Shown: in pieces, positions 17,380-30,125 of the stretch
Numbering within the stretch: the stretch's first letter is position 1
How the letters are laid out: every line of letters begins with the position of its first letter
From: Carnobacterium inhibens subsp. inhibens DSM 13024
GTDB lineage: Bacteria; Bacillota; Bacilli; Lactobacillales; Carnobacteriaceae
Direction: 5' to 3'
Assembly (NCBI RefSeq): GCF_000746825.1
Contig: NZ_JQIV01000006.1
Span: 1,974,501-2,038,500 of the forward strand
Length of the DNA: 64,000 nt
Translations under genes and position numbers: made by a program
Notes under the pieces: generated by a model
What the model was told of the DNA's origin: nothing
The model's input: the letters and a program-made list of their open reading frames with translations, nothing else
Database searches by the model: none

Positions 17380-18087
17380 ATGGTAAGAAATGAAATGATG
17401 TATCGGCCAGTTGTGGATAAAGAAGTAGTAGAGTTTATGCGTAAAAAGCAAAAACCTCTAGATGGAAAATTAGGAGAAATTGAGCGACAAGCCAATAAAG
17501 ACGGAGTGCCAATTATTCCTCATGAAACAGTTGTTTTTTTGAACTTGTTATTGGGTCAAATAAAGCCTAAACAAATTTTGGAGATTGGTGCTGCTATTGG
17601 TTTTTCTTCAAGTCTAATGTCGCAACACGTAGGTAAGGATGGTCATGTCACGACGATTGATCGTTATGATTTAATGATTCAAAAAGCGAGAAAGAATTAT
17701 GAAGAACTTGGGTTGACGGATAAAGTTACATTATTAGAAGGGCAAGCTGCGGATATACTTGCAACGTTGGATGGGCCATATGATTTTATCTTTATGGACA
17801 GTGCGAAATCTAAATACTATGATTTCTTTCCAGATTGTATGCGGCTGTTAAAAGTAGGTGGAATGTTGATTGTAGATGATGTTTTACAAGGGGGAACGAT
17901 TTTATCCCCTAAAGAAGATATTCCTAAAAATAGAAGAACCATTCACCGTAAGTTAAATGCCTTTCTAGAAGTAGTTATGCAACACCCTTCTTTAGAATCA
18001 AGTATTGTGCCTTTAGGTGATGGGTTGTTAATGGTTGTAAAAAAAGAGGATACTGATTTTTCTTTTATGGTTGAAGACAAAGAATAA
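17380..18087 (+). CDS. trmR: SAM-dependent O-methyltransferase (TrmR/YrrM-like)
   Basis: This is a class I methyltransferase of the catechol-O-methyltransferase-like group. The SAM loop is LEIGAAIGFSSS, the acidic strand is VTTIDRYD, and FIFMDSAKSKYYDFFP and IVDDVLQGG supply metal-site Asp residues. In B. subtilis TrmR (YrrM) methylates 5-hydroxyuridine in tRNA to mo5U, and this protein has the same length and family. Starts at 17380 and 17395 are both possible. It is followed by the rRNA operon and has its own promoter. Confidence 0.85.
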   Translation: MVRNEMMYRPVVDKEVVEFMRKKQKPLDGKLGEIERQANKDGVPIIPHETVVFLNLLLGQIKPKQILEIGAAIGFSSSLMSQHVGKDGHVTTIDRYDLMIQKARKNYEELGLTDKVTLLEGQAADILATLDGPYDFIFMDSAKSKYYDFFPDCMRLLKVGGMLIVDDVLQGGTILSPKEDIPKNRRTIHRKLNAFLEVVMQHPSLESSIVPLGDGLLMVVKKEDTDFSFMVEDKE

Positions 18088-18179
18088 AGAAAAAGACTGG
18101 ATTGCATTTTAATAAAAGGTAATTAATGTATATTTTTTATTAAAATGCATTTTGAATAATAAAAATTAACTATTTGGTA

Positions 18180-18208
18180 TTGACGAAAAAAGAAATTCTT
18201 GTTATAGT
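18180..18208 (+). promoter_or_regulatory. rRNA operon promoter P1
   Basis: TTGACG at 18180-18185 and TATAGT at 18203-18208 with a 17-base spacer. Confidence 0.85.
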
Positions 18209-18263
18209 AGAACACGTTGTTACAGAAGAAGCAGCAACGTAAAAAAAGATGTGAAAATTAGTG

Positions 18264-18292
18264 TTGACAGCTAGGATGATACGTGTTACTAT
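18264..18292 (+). promoter_or_regulatory. rRNA operon promoter P2
   Basis: Consensus TTGACA at 18264-18269 and TACTAT at 18287-18292 with a 17-base spacer. Confidence 0.85.
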
Positions 18293-18367
18293 ATTCTAGT
18301 CACCAAAACTAAAGTGAAGCGGTTACTTGGATAATTATACAGATAAAAAAATAATTATTAATAATCG

Positions 18368-18396
18368 TTGACAGCATAATGTGAAGGTGTTATACT
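18368..18396 (+). promoter_or_regulatory. rRNA operon promoter P3
   Basis: Consensus TTGACA at 18368-18373 and TATACT at 18391-18396 with a 17-base spacer. It is the closest of the three to 16S and the best match. Confidence 0.88.
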
Positions 18397-18429
18397 TCAA
18401 TAGTTGTCAGATGAAGAGATTGACCTTTG

Positions 18430-18447
18430 AAAACTAAACAAAGTAAG
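18430..18447 (+). other. 16S processing stem, 5' arm, with boxA-like sequence
   Basis: The 18 bases AAAACTAAACAAAGTAAG are exactly complementary to 20144-20161 after 16S. Together they form the long stem cut by RNase III to release pre-16S rRNA. CTTTGAAAACT at 18425-18435 resembles an antitermination boxA. Confidence 0.85.
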
Positions 18448-18547
18448 ACGAACCAAATGTGAGGGTGACTCAGCAGTGCTGAGTCAACAGTAACAAATAT
18501 AGTGAATAATTATTCGCTAGCAATCAATAATGAGCTTCAAGCATCAT

Positions 18548-20116
<1,569 letters not shown>

Positions 20117-20143
20117 AATTTAACGGAAACCCACACATTCGTA

Positions 20144-20161
20144 CTTACTTTGTTTAGTTTT
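20144..20161 (+). other. 16S processing stem, 3' arm
   Basis: CTTACTTTGTTTAGTTTT is the exact complement of 18430-18447, closing the pre-16S stem. Confidence 0.85.
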
Positions 20162-20203
20162 GAGAGGTCAAAAATCTTTCATAATTAATTTAAATATGCT
20201 CTT

Positions 20204-20276
20204 GGGGCCTTAGCTCAGCTGGGAGAGCGCCTGCCTTGCACGCAGGAGGTCAGCGGTTCGATCCCGCTAGGCTCCA
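20204..20276 (+). tRNA. tRNA-Ala (TGC)
   Basis: The 73-base cloverleaf has acceptor arms GGGGCCT/AGGCTCC, a TGC anticodon in the CTTGCAC loop region, and discriminator A. CCA is not encoded. It is the only tRNA in the 16S-23S spacer; tRNA-Ile, often paired with it, is absent. Confidence 0.97.
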
Positions 20277-20435
20277 TTGCAACTAATGTTGCAAAAAAAG
20301 TTGTTCTTTGAAAACTGGATAAAGTTAAAAATTGTAATTCAAGTAAGAAACCAGAAACACACCGAAAAGTTTTAAAAATGAGTTTTTTAAGGTTCTCATC
20401 GTAAGATGAGTATTGAACATTAACGATTAACCATA

Positions 20436-23355
<2,920 letters not shown>

Positions 23356-23445
23356 AAGAATAAACGGTGTACGACGGTTTCTAAACGAAGAACAAACTTT
23401 TAACTTATCCAGTTTTGAGAGAACAACGTTCTCTAGATTGAAATT

Positions 23446-23564
23446 TGTGTGGTGGCGATGGCAAGAAGGTCACACCTGTTCCCATGCCGAACACAGCAGT
23501 TAAGCTTCTTAGCGCCGATGGTAGTGAAGGGTTTCCCTTTGTGAGAGTAGGACGCTGCCACGCA
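23446..23564 (+). rRNA. rrf: 5S ribosomal RNA of the rrn operon
   Basis: About 119 bases, closed by TGTGTGG/CCACGCA, with the conserved CCATGCCGAACACAG core. Confidence 0.96.
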
Positions 23565-23579
23565 GATTCAATTAATTAT

Positions 23580-23653
23580 TCCGCAATAGCTCAGTTGGTA
23601 GTAGCGCATGACTGTTAATCATGATGTCGTAGGTTCGAGTCCTACTTGCGGAG
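23580..23653 (+). tRNA. tRNA-Asn (GTT)
   Basis: Acceptor TCCGCAA/TTGCGGA, anticodon GTT, discriminator G, no encoded CCA. It lies 15 bases after 5S and is part of the rRNA transcript. Confidence 0.96.
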
Positions 23654-23692
23654 TTCTTTTTTTTTGCAAATAAATAGTATTGATTTAGTAGT

Positions 23693-23765
23693 GCCGCTTT
23701 AGCTCAGTCGGTAGAGCGCTTCCATGGTAAGGAAGAGGTCGCCGGTTCGAATCCGGCAAGTGGCT
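23693..23765 (+). tRNA. tRNA-Thr (GGT)
   Basis: Acceptor GCCGCTT/AAGTGGC, seven-base loop ATGGTAA with anticodon GGT, discriminator T, no encoded CCA. It is the last gene of the rRNA operon. Confidence 0.95.
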
Positions 23766-23783
23766 TACGAATAATACGATAGA

Positions 23784-23812
23784 AGAGACCTTGATCTTAG
23801 GGGTCTCTTTTT
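23784..23812 (+). terminator. Terminator of the rRNA operon
   Basis: AGAGACC at 23784-23790 pairs with GGTCTCT at 23802-23808, followed by a T run. Confidence 0.88.
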
Positions 23813-23843
23813 CGTTTGAATAAATTTTATTAGAGCTCTCTCT

Positions 23844-23872
23844 TTGTGTCTGACTTGAAGTACTGATATACT
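23844..23872 (+). promoter_or_regulatory. Promoter of the MDR oxidoreductase gene
   Basis: TTGTGT at 23844-23849 and TATACT at 23867-23872 with 17-base spacing. Confidence 0.65.
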
Positions 23873-23904
23873 TAAAGGTAGAAAAGTAAGACGAAGAGAG
23901 GAAG

Positions 23905-24903
23905 ATGAATTTGAAAGCTTTAGTACATGAAAAGATTGAAGGAATACAAGGACTTAGCCTTAAAGATATTAAAACTAACAATTTGGGCAAGAATGATGTA
24001 CGTATTAAAATTAAAACTATAGGTTTAAATCACCGAGATTTAGCAACCATTGAAAGCCACAAAAATATAAGCGAGCCTTTAATAACTGGATCGGATGGAG
24101 CAGGAATTATCAGTGAAATAGGCTCAGAGGTATCTTTATTTAAAGTAGGAGATGAAGTAATAATAAATCCTAGTATTGGGTGGACAACTAAAAGTGAAGC
24201 CCCTCCAGAAAAATTTCAAATATTAGGAAATCCATTACAAGGTACATTCTCAGAAGAATTTGTTAGTAATGAACAATTTATAGCCTTAAAACCAAAATAT
24301 TTAACGTGGGAGGAAGCTGGAGTTCTTTCTTTGAGTGCATTGACTGCGTACAGAGCCCTTTTTACAAAAGGAGAAGTCTCCAGTCTGCAAACTATTCTTA
24401 TCCCAGGAATTGGTGGCGGCGTGGCTACTTATATGCTTCAATTTGCTAAGGCAGTTGGTGCGAAAGTTTATGTGACCTCGCGTTCAAAAGAAAAATTAGA
24501 AGAAGCTCTAAATTTAGGAGCAGATAAAGTTATAGACAGTCATAAGGATTGGGAAACAGAATTAGATGGAGAAAAAGTAGATATTGTAATAGAGTCAGTA
24601 GGAGCCGCAACTTTTAATCAATCATTAAAACAATTAAAAAAAGGAGGAATAATGGTTTTATTTGGGTCTTCCACAGGTGATAAAGTTGAATTTAATCTAA
24701 GAGAATTCTTTTATGGACAATATACATTAAAAGGAACAACTATGGGAAGTAAAGATGAGTATGAGGAAATGCTGCGTTTTATCGAAACTCATTCCATAAA
24801 ACCTATTATTGATAGTGTGTATGATATTGAAAATTATGAAATGGCGTTTAATCGATTAAATAATGCTGAACAAATGGGGAAAATTGTGCTTCGCTTTAAG
24901 TAA
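23905..24903 (+). CDS. Zinc-independent medium-chain dehydrogenase/quinone oxidoreductase-like protein
   Basis: The 332-residue MDR-superfamily protein has an N-terminal GroES-like domain (GLNHRDLATIE) and a Rossmann domain with the glycine-rich IGGGVATYMLQFAKAVGAK near residue 172. The Cys and His zinc ligands of classical alcohol dehydrogenases are missing, which fits the quinone-reductase or YogA-like branch. NADPH preference and substrate are not deducible. It is flanked by its own promoter and stands alone after the rRNA operon. Confidence 0.82.
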   Translation: MNLKALVHEKIEGIQGLSLKDIKTNNLGKNDVRIKIKTIGLNHRDLATIESHKNISEPLITGSDGAGIISEIGSEVSLFKVGDEVIINPSIGWTTKSEAPPEKFQILGNPLQGTFSEEFVSNEQFIALKPKYLTWEEAGVLSLSALTAYRALFTKGEVSSLQTILIPGIGGGVATYMLQFAKAVGAKVYVTSRSKEKLEEALNLGADKVIDSHKDWETELDGEKVDIVIESVGAATFNQSLKQLKKGGIMVLFGSSTGDKVEFNLREFFYGQYTLKGTTMGSKDEYEEMLRFIETHSIKPIIDSVYDIENYEMAFNRLNNAEQMGKIVLRFK

Positions 24904-24997
24904 GTAATAATGTACTATGGTTTTTGTAAGGCTTTTCTTGGTATCTAATTCAAGAAGTGTTAAACTTAAAGAAGTAAATTAAAAAGGAAGTGTTAAC

Positions 24998-25276
24998 ATG
25001 GAATTTGAAAAAAATGGAAATAGTTTCTTTAAAAATGATGAATCAGGAAAGTTAATTGCAGAAGTAACTTATGTCCCTTCTGGTGAAGATAAGGTGATTT
25101 TAGATCACACATTTGTAGATCCTTCATTAAGAGGTCAAGGAATTGCAGCACAACTTGTTGATAAAGTAGTAGAAGAAATGGAAAAAGAAGGCAAGAAAAT
25201 TGTTCCTCTTTGTCCATATGCAAAAGCTTTATTTGATCGGAAACCGGAAAAGTATAAAAGTATAGAAGCTGAATAG
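24998..25276 (+). CDS. Short GNAT-like acetyltransferase (YjdJ family)
   Basis: The 92-residue single-domain protein shows the mini-GNAT pattern HTFVDPSLRGQGIAAQLVDKVV, with the acetyl-CoA loop RGQGIA, and ends LCPYAKALFDR. Family members (YjdJ/NATD1-like) are predicted N-acetyltransferases without a firm substrate. AAGGAAG precedes the ATG. Confidence 0.88.
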   Translation: MEFEKNGNSFFKNDESGKLIAEVTYVPSGEDKVILDHTFVDPSLRGQGIAAQLVDKVVEEMEKEGKKIVPLCPYAKALFDRKPEKYKSIEAE

Positions 25277-25312
25277 TGAACAGGTATTGAATTAACTGAT
25301 TTTTTTTGGTAA

Positions 25313-25352
25313 GGTGGCTATGGATTAGTAATTGTTCATAGTCCCTTTTTTA
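25313..25352 (+). terminator. Probable terminator after the GNAT gene
   Basis: GGCTATG near 25315 pairs with CATAGTCC near 25337 with one bulge, followed by six T residues. Confidence 0.55.
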
Positions 25353-25420
25353 TTTCACATCTAAATAATAGTTTTAAGATTATAAAATGATTAAAAATAC
25401 AAAAAAATGAAAGAATAGTC

Positions 25421-25449
25421 TTTACATTTACGTGAATTATTTATATAAT
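25421..25449 (+). promoter_or_regulatory. Promoter of the tRNA/5S cluster
   Basis: TTTACA at 25421-25426 and consensus TATAAT at 25444-25449 with a 17-base spacer. Confidence 0.85.
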
Positions 25450-25481
25450 ATATCTTGTGCTTGAATAGTTCTAGCAATTTT

Positions 25482-25553
25482 GGCCCGTTGGTCAAGCGGT
25501 TAAGACACCGCCCTTTCACGGCGGTATCACGGGTTCGATTCCCGTACGGGTCA
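25482..25553 (+). tRNA. tRNA-Glu (TTC)
   Basis: Acceptor GGCCCGT/ACGGGTC, anticodon TTC in CTTTCAC, discriminator A, CCA not encoded. Confidence 0.95.
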
Positions 25554-25575
25554 TATTCTTTATTATTAAATATTT

Positions 25576-25648
25576 GCCGGCTTAGCTCAGTTGGTAGAGC
25601 ATCTGAATCGTAATCAGAGGGTCGAGGGTTCAACTCCTTTAGCCGGCA
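25576..25648 (+). tRNA. tRNA-Thr (CGT)
   Basis: Acceptor GCCGGCT/AGCCGGC, loop ATCGTAA with anticodon CGT, discriminator A, CCA not encoded. Confidence 0.93.
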
Positions 25649-25690
25649 TACGTTTAGTTGGTCATTTGATATTAAAGATAATTTAATTAT

Positions 25691-25774
25691 GGAGGGGTAG
25701 CGAAGTGGCTAAACGCGGCGGACTGTAAATCCGCTCCTTCGGGTTCGGCAGTTCGAATCTGCCCCCCTCCACCA
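25691..25774 (+). tRNA. tRNA-Tyr (GTA)
   Basis: Class II tRNA with a long variable arm (CTCCTTCGGGTTC), anticodon GTA in CTGTAAA, acceptor GGAGGGG/CCCCTCC. It ends in an encoded ACCA, the only tRNA in the window with genomic CCA. Confidence 0.95.
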
Positions 25775-25778
25775 TTTA

Positions 25779-25850
25779 TGGGCTATAGCCAAGCGGTAAG
25801 GCAAGGGACTTTGACTCCCTCACGCGTTGGTTCGAATCCAGCTAGCCCAG
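25779..25850 (+). tRNA. tRNA-Gln (TTG)
   Basis: Acceptor TGGGCTA/TAGCCCA, anticodon TTG in CTTTGAC, discriminator G, CCA not encoded. Only four bases separate it from tRNA-Tyr. Confidence 0.95.
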
Positions 25851-25886
25851 TTGCATTAATATGCAAGAAAGATACAAAATGAAAAT

Positions 25887-26005
25887 TGTGTGGTGATGAT
25901 GGCAAGAAGGTCACACCTGTTCCCATGCCGAACACAGTAGTTAAGCTTCTAAGCGCCGATGGTAGTGAAGGGTTTCCCTTTGTGAGAGTAGGACGTTGCC
26001 ATGCA
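25887..26005 (+). rRNA. rrf: Orphan 5S ribosomal RNA in the tRNA cluster
   Basis: The gene is the same length as the rrn-linked 5S and nearly identical. It differs near both termini (GATGATGG for GGCGATGG, GTTGCCATGC for GCTGCCACGC) and in the CAGTAGTTAAGCTTCTAAG segment. No 16S or 23S lies beside it. The terminal pairing TGTGTGG/CCATGCA is kept with an extra G-T pair, so it looks functional. Confidence 0.93.
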
Positions 26006-26019
26006 AATTCATTTTAAAT

Positions 26020-26092
26020 GAGTCATTAGCTCAGTTGGTAGAGCATCTGACTTTTAATCAGAGGGTCGCAGGTTCGAATCCTGCATGACTCA
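26020..26092 (+). tRNA. tRNA-Lys (TTT)
   Basis: Acceptor GAGTCAT/ATGACTC, anticodon TTT in CTTTTAA, discriminator A, CCA not encoded. Confidence 0.96.
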
Positions 26093-26099
26093 TAACAGC

Positions 26100-26134
26100 A
26101 GCTTGTAACGGATAAACGTTACAAGCTTTTTTTG
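26100..26134 (+). terminator. Terminator of the tRNA/5S cluster
   Basis: AGCTTGTAACG at 26100-26110 pairs with CGTTACAAGCT at 26117-26127, followed by T7. Confidence 0.93.
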
Positions 26135-26219
26135 TATTTAAAAATAATAATTCGATTAATTTTTAGAATAATTAACGGGTATTAAATAGATAGATTAGTG
26201 TTATTCGTAAGAAATAATA

Positions 26220-26228
26220 TGGTATAAT
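26220..26228 (+). promoter_or_regulatory. dacA promoter, extended -10
   Basis: TGGTATAAT at 26220-26228 is an extended -10 with a consensus hexamer; the -35 region is weak. Confidence 0.65.
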
Positions 26229-26270
26229 ACACAATGGGTGACAATCAGAAACATTATCGGAGGTGCGCAT

Positions 26271-27110
26271 ATGTCTATAGATTGGTCACAAGTAGTAACG
26301 TGGCGCAATTTTCTAAATGTAGTAGATATATTAGTGGTGACATTTTTTATCTATCAACTTATTAAAATTTTGCGTGGTACAAGAGCTGTACAATTATTAA
26401 AAGGAATTGCCGTTATCATAATCATAAAGATAGTTAGTTTCTTCTTGGAATTGCAGACAGTTGATTGGATCGTAGATTTAGTTATTCAATGGAGTGTCTT
26501 AGCAATGATTATTATTTTCCAACCTGAAATGCGGAGAGGACTAGAACATCTTGGACGCGGATCATTTTTTAATCGAACAAAAAGAAAAGTTAATCCTGGA
26601 GAAAACTTAGTTCAGCATTTGGTAAAGGCTGTTCAATATATGGCAAAAAGAAGAATTGGTGCTTTGATTTCTATCCAAATGGATACAGAACTAGATGAGT
26701 TTATTGGAACGGGTATCCCATTAGATGCAGATATCTCTAGTGAGTTATTGATTAATATTTTTATACCCAATACACCATTACATGATGGAGCAGTTATTAT
26801 TAGAGATTATAAAATTGCGTCTGCGGCTAGTTATTTGCCACTGTCAGAAAGTACGCTTATCTCTAAAGAACTTGGGACAAGGCATCGTGCTGCAATTGGT
26901 TTAAGTGAAGTAACGGATGCTATAACGATTATTGTTTCTGAAGAAACTGGTGGAGTAAGTGTTTCGTATAAAGGTGAATTGTTAAGAGAATTATCTAAAG
27001 AAGATTTTGAAAAATTCTTAAGTAAAAACTTGATTATTGTTGAAGAAGAAGAAAAGAAAAATTCTTTTCAAGAAATGGTGGATAGTTTTAAAAAGGGGGC
27101 TTCTAAATAA
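26271..27110 (+). CDS. dacA: Diadenylate cyclase CdaA
   Basis: CdaA joins two ATP to form c-di-AMP, a messenger for osmotic and cell-wall control. The 279-residue protein has three N-terminal membrane helices and a DAC domain with DGA at 172-174 and RHR at 204-206, the catalytic signatures. ATG at 26271 follows CGGAGGTG; an in-frame upstream start is rejected. Its stop overlaps the cdaR start by one base, so translation is coupled. The dacA-cdaR-glmM order is conserved in Firmicutes and links c-di-AMP to cell-wall precursor supply. Confidence 0.97.
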   Translation: MSIDWSQVVTWRNFLNVVDILVVTFFIYQLIKILRGTRAVQLLKGIAVIIIIKIVSFFLELQTVDWIVDLVIQWSVLAMIIIFQPEMRRGLEHLGRGSFFNRTKRKVNPGENLVQHLVKAVQYMAKRRIGALISIQMDTELDEFIGTGIPLDADISSELLINIFIPNTPLHDGAVIIRDYKIASAASYLPLSESTLISKELGTRHRAAIGLSEVTDAITIIVSEETGGVSVSYKGELLRELSKEDFEKFLSKNLIIVEEEEKKNSFQEMVDSFKKGASK

Positions 27111-28270
27111 TGGAGAAAATTTACAATAATCCATGGTTTATGAAGATCATTGCACTCGCATTTGCTATTCTTCTTTTTACGTATGTAAACAGCAGTAATA
27201 ATAGGGTACAGACTAGCGGAATCGATGGATTGAGTGCTTCTACAACCGACACGATATTTGAAGTGCCAATAGTTGTTGAAATTGACCAAGGTAATTACTA
27301 TGTAACAGGTTTTCCAGAAACTGTTTCAGTAGAAATATCGGGGCCTTCAAGTATTGTATTAAATACGAAAACAACTAAAAATTTTGATGTTGTAGCAGCT
27401 GATTTAGATAATTTAGGTGTAGGGACTCATACTATTGAATTAGTTGCGGAAGGACTGTCACCTCAATTAGACTACAAGATTATGCCAGAAGAAGTAACGA
27501 TAACAATCGAAGAAAAAAAAGTTGAAACGTTTAGTGTGGATGTTGAATTTGATGACTCACTCATAAATGAAAAATTTAAAGCAGGTTCGCCTTCTTTAAA
27601 TTACGAAACTGTTGAATTAACAGGGACTGCTTCTACTATTGACCAGGTTGATATAGTTAAGGTTGTGGTCAACAAAGAAGAAGATATTACAGAGGATATC
27701 GTTCAAACTTTGCCGATTGTAGTTATGGATGCTGAGGGAAATAAATTAGATGTTGAGCTTAACCCTAAGGAAGTAACGGTAACCATACCAGTTACACCAG
27801 TACTTAAAGAAGTACCTATTGTATTGAATCAAGCGGGTACTGGCGATGAGAATTTGAATTATGAATTAGGCATCAGCAATCAATCCGCTACGACAGTTGC
27901 TATACAAGCTGAAGCTGGTCTATTAGATAGCTTAAGCAGTTATCCAGTTGATATCGATGTAACGGATATCACTAAAACAACTAAACAAACAATTGAATTA
28001 CCTGTACTTGAAGGTGTAACAGCTATAGAACCAGAAAAAATTGAGGTTACGGTGACAGTTACTGAAAAAAAGTCACAAGAGAATAATCAAAACACAACAG
28101 AATCGAATCAGAGTAGTTCAAGTTCTAGTTCAAATTCAAGCGAGTCTAATTCATCTAATGGATCAACACAAGAAGAAATCGAAGACTCAGTAAGTGAATC
28201 TTCCTCAACATCATCGAGTGAAGGCTCTGTTGACTCATCTAGTGAATCCAATGAAGAAGAAAATGAATAA
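27110..28270 (+). CDS. cdaR: CdaA regulatory protein CdaR (YbbR domains)
   Basis: The 386-residue protein has one N-terminal membrane anchor (residues about 8-28) and an extracytoplasmic part built from several YbbR repeats, for example around residues 45-130, 135-225 and 230-315. It ends in a tail of about 60 residues of almost only Ser, Glu and Asn. CdaR proteins bind CdaA and modulate its activity. The start overlaps dacA by one base. The Ser-rich tail is longer than needed for the fold and may reach into the wall. Confidence 0.93.
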   Translation: MEKIYNNPWFMKIIALAFAILLFTYVNSSNNRVQTSGIDGLSASTTDTIFEVPIVVEIDQGNYYVTGFPETVSVEISGPSSIVLNTKTTKNFDVVAADLDNLGVGTHTIELVAEGLSPQLDYKIMPEEVTITIEEKKVETFSVDVEFDDSLINEKFKAGSPSLNYETVELTGTASTIDQVDIVKVVVNKEEDITEDIVQTLPIVVMDAEGNKLDVELNPKEVTVTIPVTPVLKEVPIVLNQAGTGDENLNYELGISNQSATTVAIQAEAGLLDSLSSYPVDIDVTDITKTTKQTIELPVLEGVTAIEPEKIEVTVTVTEKKSQENNQNTTESNQSSSSSSSNSSESNSSNGSTQEEIEDSVSESSSTSSSEGSVDSSSESNEEENE

Positions 28271-28324
28271 GAAAAAGTAAACCTAGATAGATAAGGTTTA
28301 AACTTTGAAAAGGGGAATATTAGA

Positions 28325-29683
28325 ATGGGAAAATATTTTGGAACAGATGGAGTAAGAGGAGTTGCTAACTCTGAGTTAACTCCAGAATTAGCTTTTAAAT
28401 TGGGACGATATGGCGGGTATGTTTTAACACAACACGCTGAAGGAGAAGAACATCCACGTGTTTTAGTTGGAAGAGATACACGTATCTCTGGTGAAATGTT
28501 AGAATCAGCTTTGATTGCTGGTCTTTTATCAGTTGGAATTGAAGTAATGAAATTAGGTGTTATTTCAACTCCGGGAGTAGCTTACTTAACACGTATTCAA
28601 GGGGCTGCAGCTGGTGTCATGATTTCAGCTTCACACAACCCAGCGCCGGATAATGGGATTAAATTCTTTGGATCAGATGGGTTTAAATTATTTGACGATA
28701 CTGAATTAGAAATTGAAGCGTTATTAGATGAAGATCAAGATAACTTACCTCGCCCGAGTGCAAATGGATTAGGTACGGTAGATGAATACCCTGAAGGAGC
28801 ATTAAAATACACTCAATTTTTACAACAAACCATTCCAAATGATTTAGATGGAATACAAGTGTGTTTAGATGGCGCCAATGGAGCAACAAGTCCGCTTCTT
28901 AATCGGTTATTCGCAGATCTAGAAACAGAATTTGATGTTATGGCTTCTGCGCCTAATGGCTTAAATATCAACGATGGTGTTGGTTCAACACATCCTGAAA
29001 AATTAGCTGAATTTGTAATTGAAAAAGGAGCAGATGTCGGTTTAGCATTTGATGGAGATGGAGATAGAGTTATCGCTGTTGATGAGTTAGGAAATATCAT
29101 TGATGGAGATAAAATTATGTTTATTTGTGGGAAATACTTGCAAGAAAAAGGCCGTTTGAAAAAAGATACGATTGTTTCTACGGTTATGAGTAATCTAGGT
29201 TTCCATAAAGCAATTGAAGCAAATAATATGATCGCTCTTCAAACTCAAGTTGGAGACCGTTATGTTGTAGAAGAAATGCGTAAAAATGGCTATAATTTTG
29301 GTGGAGAACAGTCAGGACATATGGTGTTCTTAGATTACAATACAACTGGTGATGGAATGTTATCAGGAATCCAATTGCTGAATGTAATGAAAGAAACAGG
29401 TAAAAAACTTTCAGAACTAGCTGCTGAAGTTCAAACTTATCCGCAAAAACTAGTTAATATTCGTGTTAGCGATAAAAATGGAGCAATGAATGTTCCAGCT
29501 ATTAAATCGATAATCGATGAAGTTGAAAGTGAAATGAATGGAGATGGACGTATCTTAGTTCGTCCAAGCGGAACAGAACCATTGTTGCGTGTCATGGCAG
29601 AAGCTCCAACACAAGAAAAAGTAAATCTATATGTTGATCGTATTGCTTCTGTAGTGAAAGAAGAAATCGGATTAGCTGAATAA
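28325..29683 (+). CDS. glmM: Phosphoglucosamine mutase
   Basis: GlmM converts glucosamine 6-phosphate to glucosamine 1-phosphate on the way to UDP-GlcNAc. The 452-residue protein has the phosphoserine motif SASHNP with Ser103, the Mg loop DGDGDR, the sugar-binding GGEQSGH and the phosphate-binding RPSGTEP. It is 54 bases after cdaR with a good AAGGGG site, so it is in the same operon. GlmM is reported to bind and inhibit CdaA in related bacteria. Confidence 0.98.
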   Translation: MGKYFGTDGVRGVANSELTPELAFKLGRYGGYVLTQHAEGEEHPRVLVGRDTRISGEMLESALIAGLLSVGIEVMKLGVISTPGVAYLTRIQGAAAGVMISASHNPAPDNGIKFFGSDGFKLFDDTELEIEALLDEDQDNLPRPSANGLGTVDEYPEGALKYTQFLQQTIPNDLDGIQVCLDGANGATSPLLNRLFADLETEFDVMASAPNGLNINDGVGSTHPEKLAEFVIEKGADVGLAFDGDGDRVIAVDELGNIIDGDKIMFICGKYLQEKGRLKKDTIVSTVMSNLGFHKAIEANNMIALQTQVGDRYVVEEMRKNGYNFGGEQSGHMVFLDYNTTGDGMLSGIQLLNVMKETGKKLSELAAEVQTYPQKLVNIRVSDKNGAMNVPAIKSIIDEVESEMNGDGRILVRPSGTEPLLRVMAEAPTQEKVNLYVDRIASVVKEEIGLAE

Positions 29684-29692
29684 ATTAAAGAA

Positions 29693-29733
29693 ACTCTACA
29701 CCCTATTTTCAGATAGGAGGTAGAGCTTTTTTT
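29693..29733 (+). terminator. Terminator of the dacA-cdaR-glmM operon
   Basis: CTCTAC at 29694-29699 and GTAGAG at 29720-29725 frame a longer stem (inner CCTAT/ATAGG), followed by T7. Confidence 0.9.
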
Positions 29734-29795
29734 ATGCTGTTTGTCCAGATGAAATGATAGTTTTGGTGGTTTAGAGGTGAATGGGAAATTATTTT

Positions 29796-29824
29796 TTGTT
29801 GCATAATCAATATCAGTATAGTAT
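29796..29824 (+). promoter_or_regulatory. Possible promoter of the lysine-riboswitch transcript
   Basis: TTGTTG at 29796-29801 and TAGTAT at 29819-29824 with 17-base spacing, about 20 bases before the aptamer. Confidence 0.45.
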
Positions 29825-29845
29825 ATTTAAACACGTAATTTAATA

Positions 29846-30020
29846 GAAAGATAGAGGTGCAGTTTTTAAGAGTACAGTTGTTATGAAGGCACAAGCTGAT
29901 AACTGGAAAGGAAAAATTGCCGAAGTGTAAAGTATTGCCAAGTACTTTATGCTGGGGTTAAGTAAAATATGCTTAACACTGTCGTAAATTTCATTTTGAA
30001 ATTTTCGGAGGGCTATCAAC
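29846..30020 (+). promoter_or_regulatory. Lysine riboswitch (L box) aptamer
   Basis: Conserved lysine-aptamer segments occur in order: AGATAGAGGTGC, AAGAGTA, GAAGGCAC, AAAGGAAAAATTGCCGAAG, GCTGGGGTTAAG, CTGTCG and GGAGGGCTATC. GATAG at 29850-29854 pairs with CTATC at 30013-30017 as P1. The aptamer lies between a weak promoter and a strong terminator in front of a transporter gene, the arrangement of a lysine-repressed transcriptional switch. Confidence 0.93.
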
Positions 30021-30060
30021 AAAAGGGTTAAAGGGACATTACTGTATATGTAACTAAGCT

Positions 30061-30097
30061 AACACCTTGAGTTGTATAGAACTCAAGGTGTTTTTTT
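30061..30097 (+). terminator. Expression-platform terminator of the lysine riboswitch
   Basis: A perfect 13-bp stem pairs 30061-30073 with 30080-30092 around GTATAG, ending in T7. Lysine binding is expected to favour this hairpin and stop transcription before the transporter. Confidence 0.92.
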
Positions 30098-30125
30098 GTG
30101 CGCTCAAATAGAAAGGGAGTTTAGA

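Noticed and set aside
30072-30125. N-terminal extension of the lysW reading frame
   Set aside because: It overlaps the riboswitch terminator; the ribosome site supports 30126.
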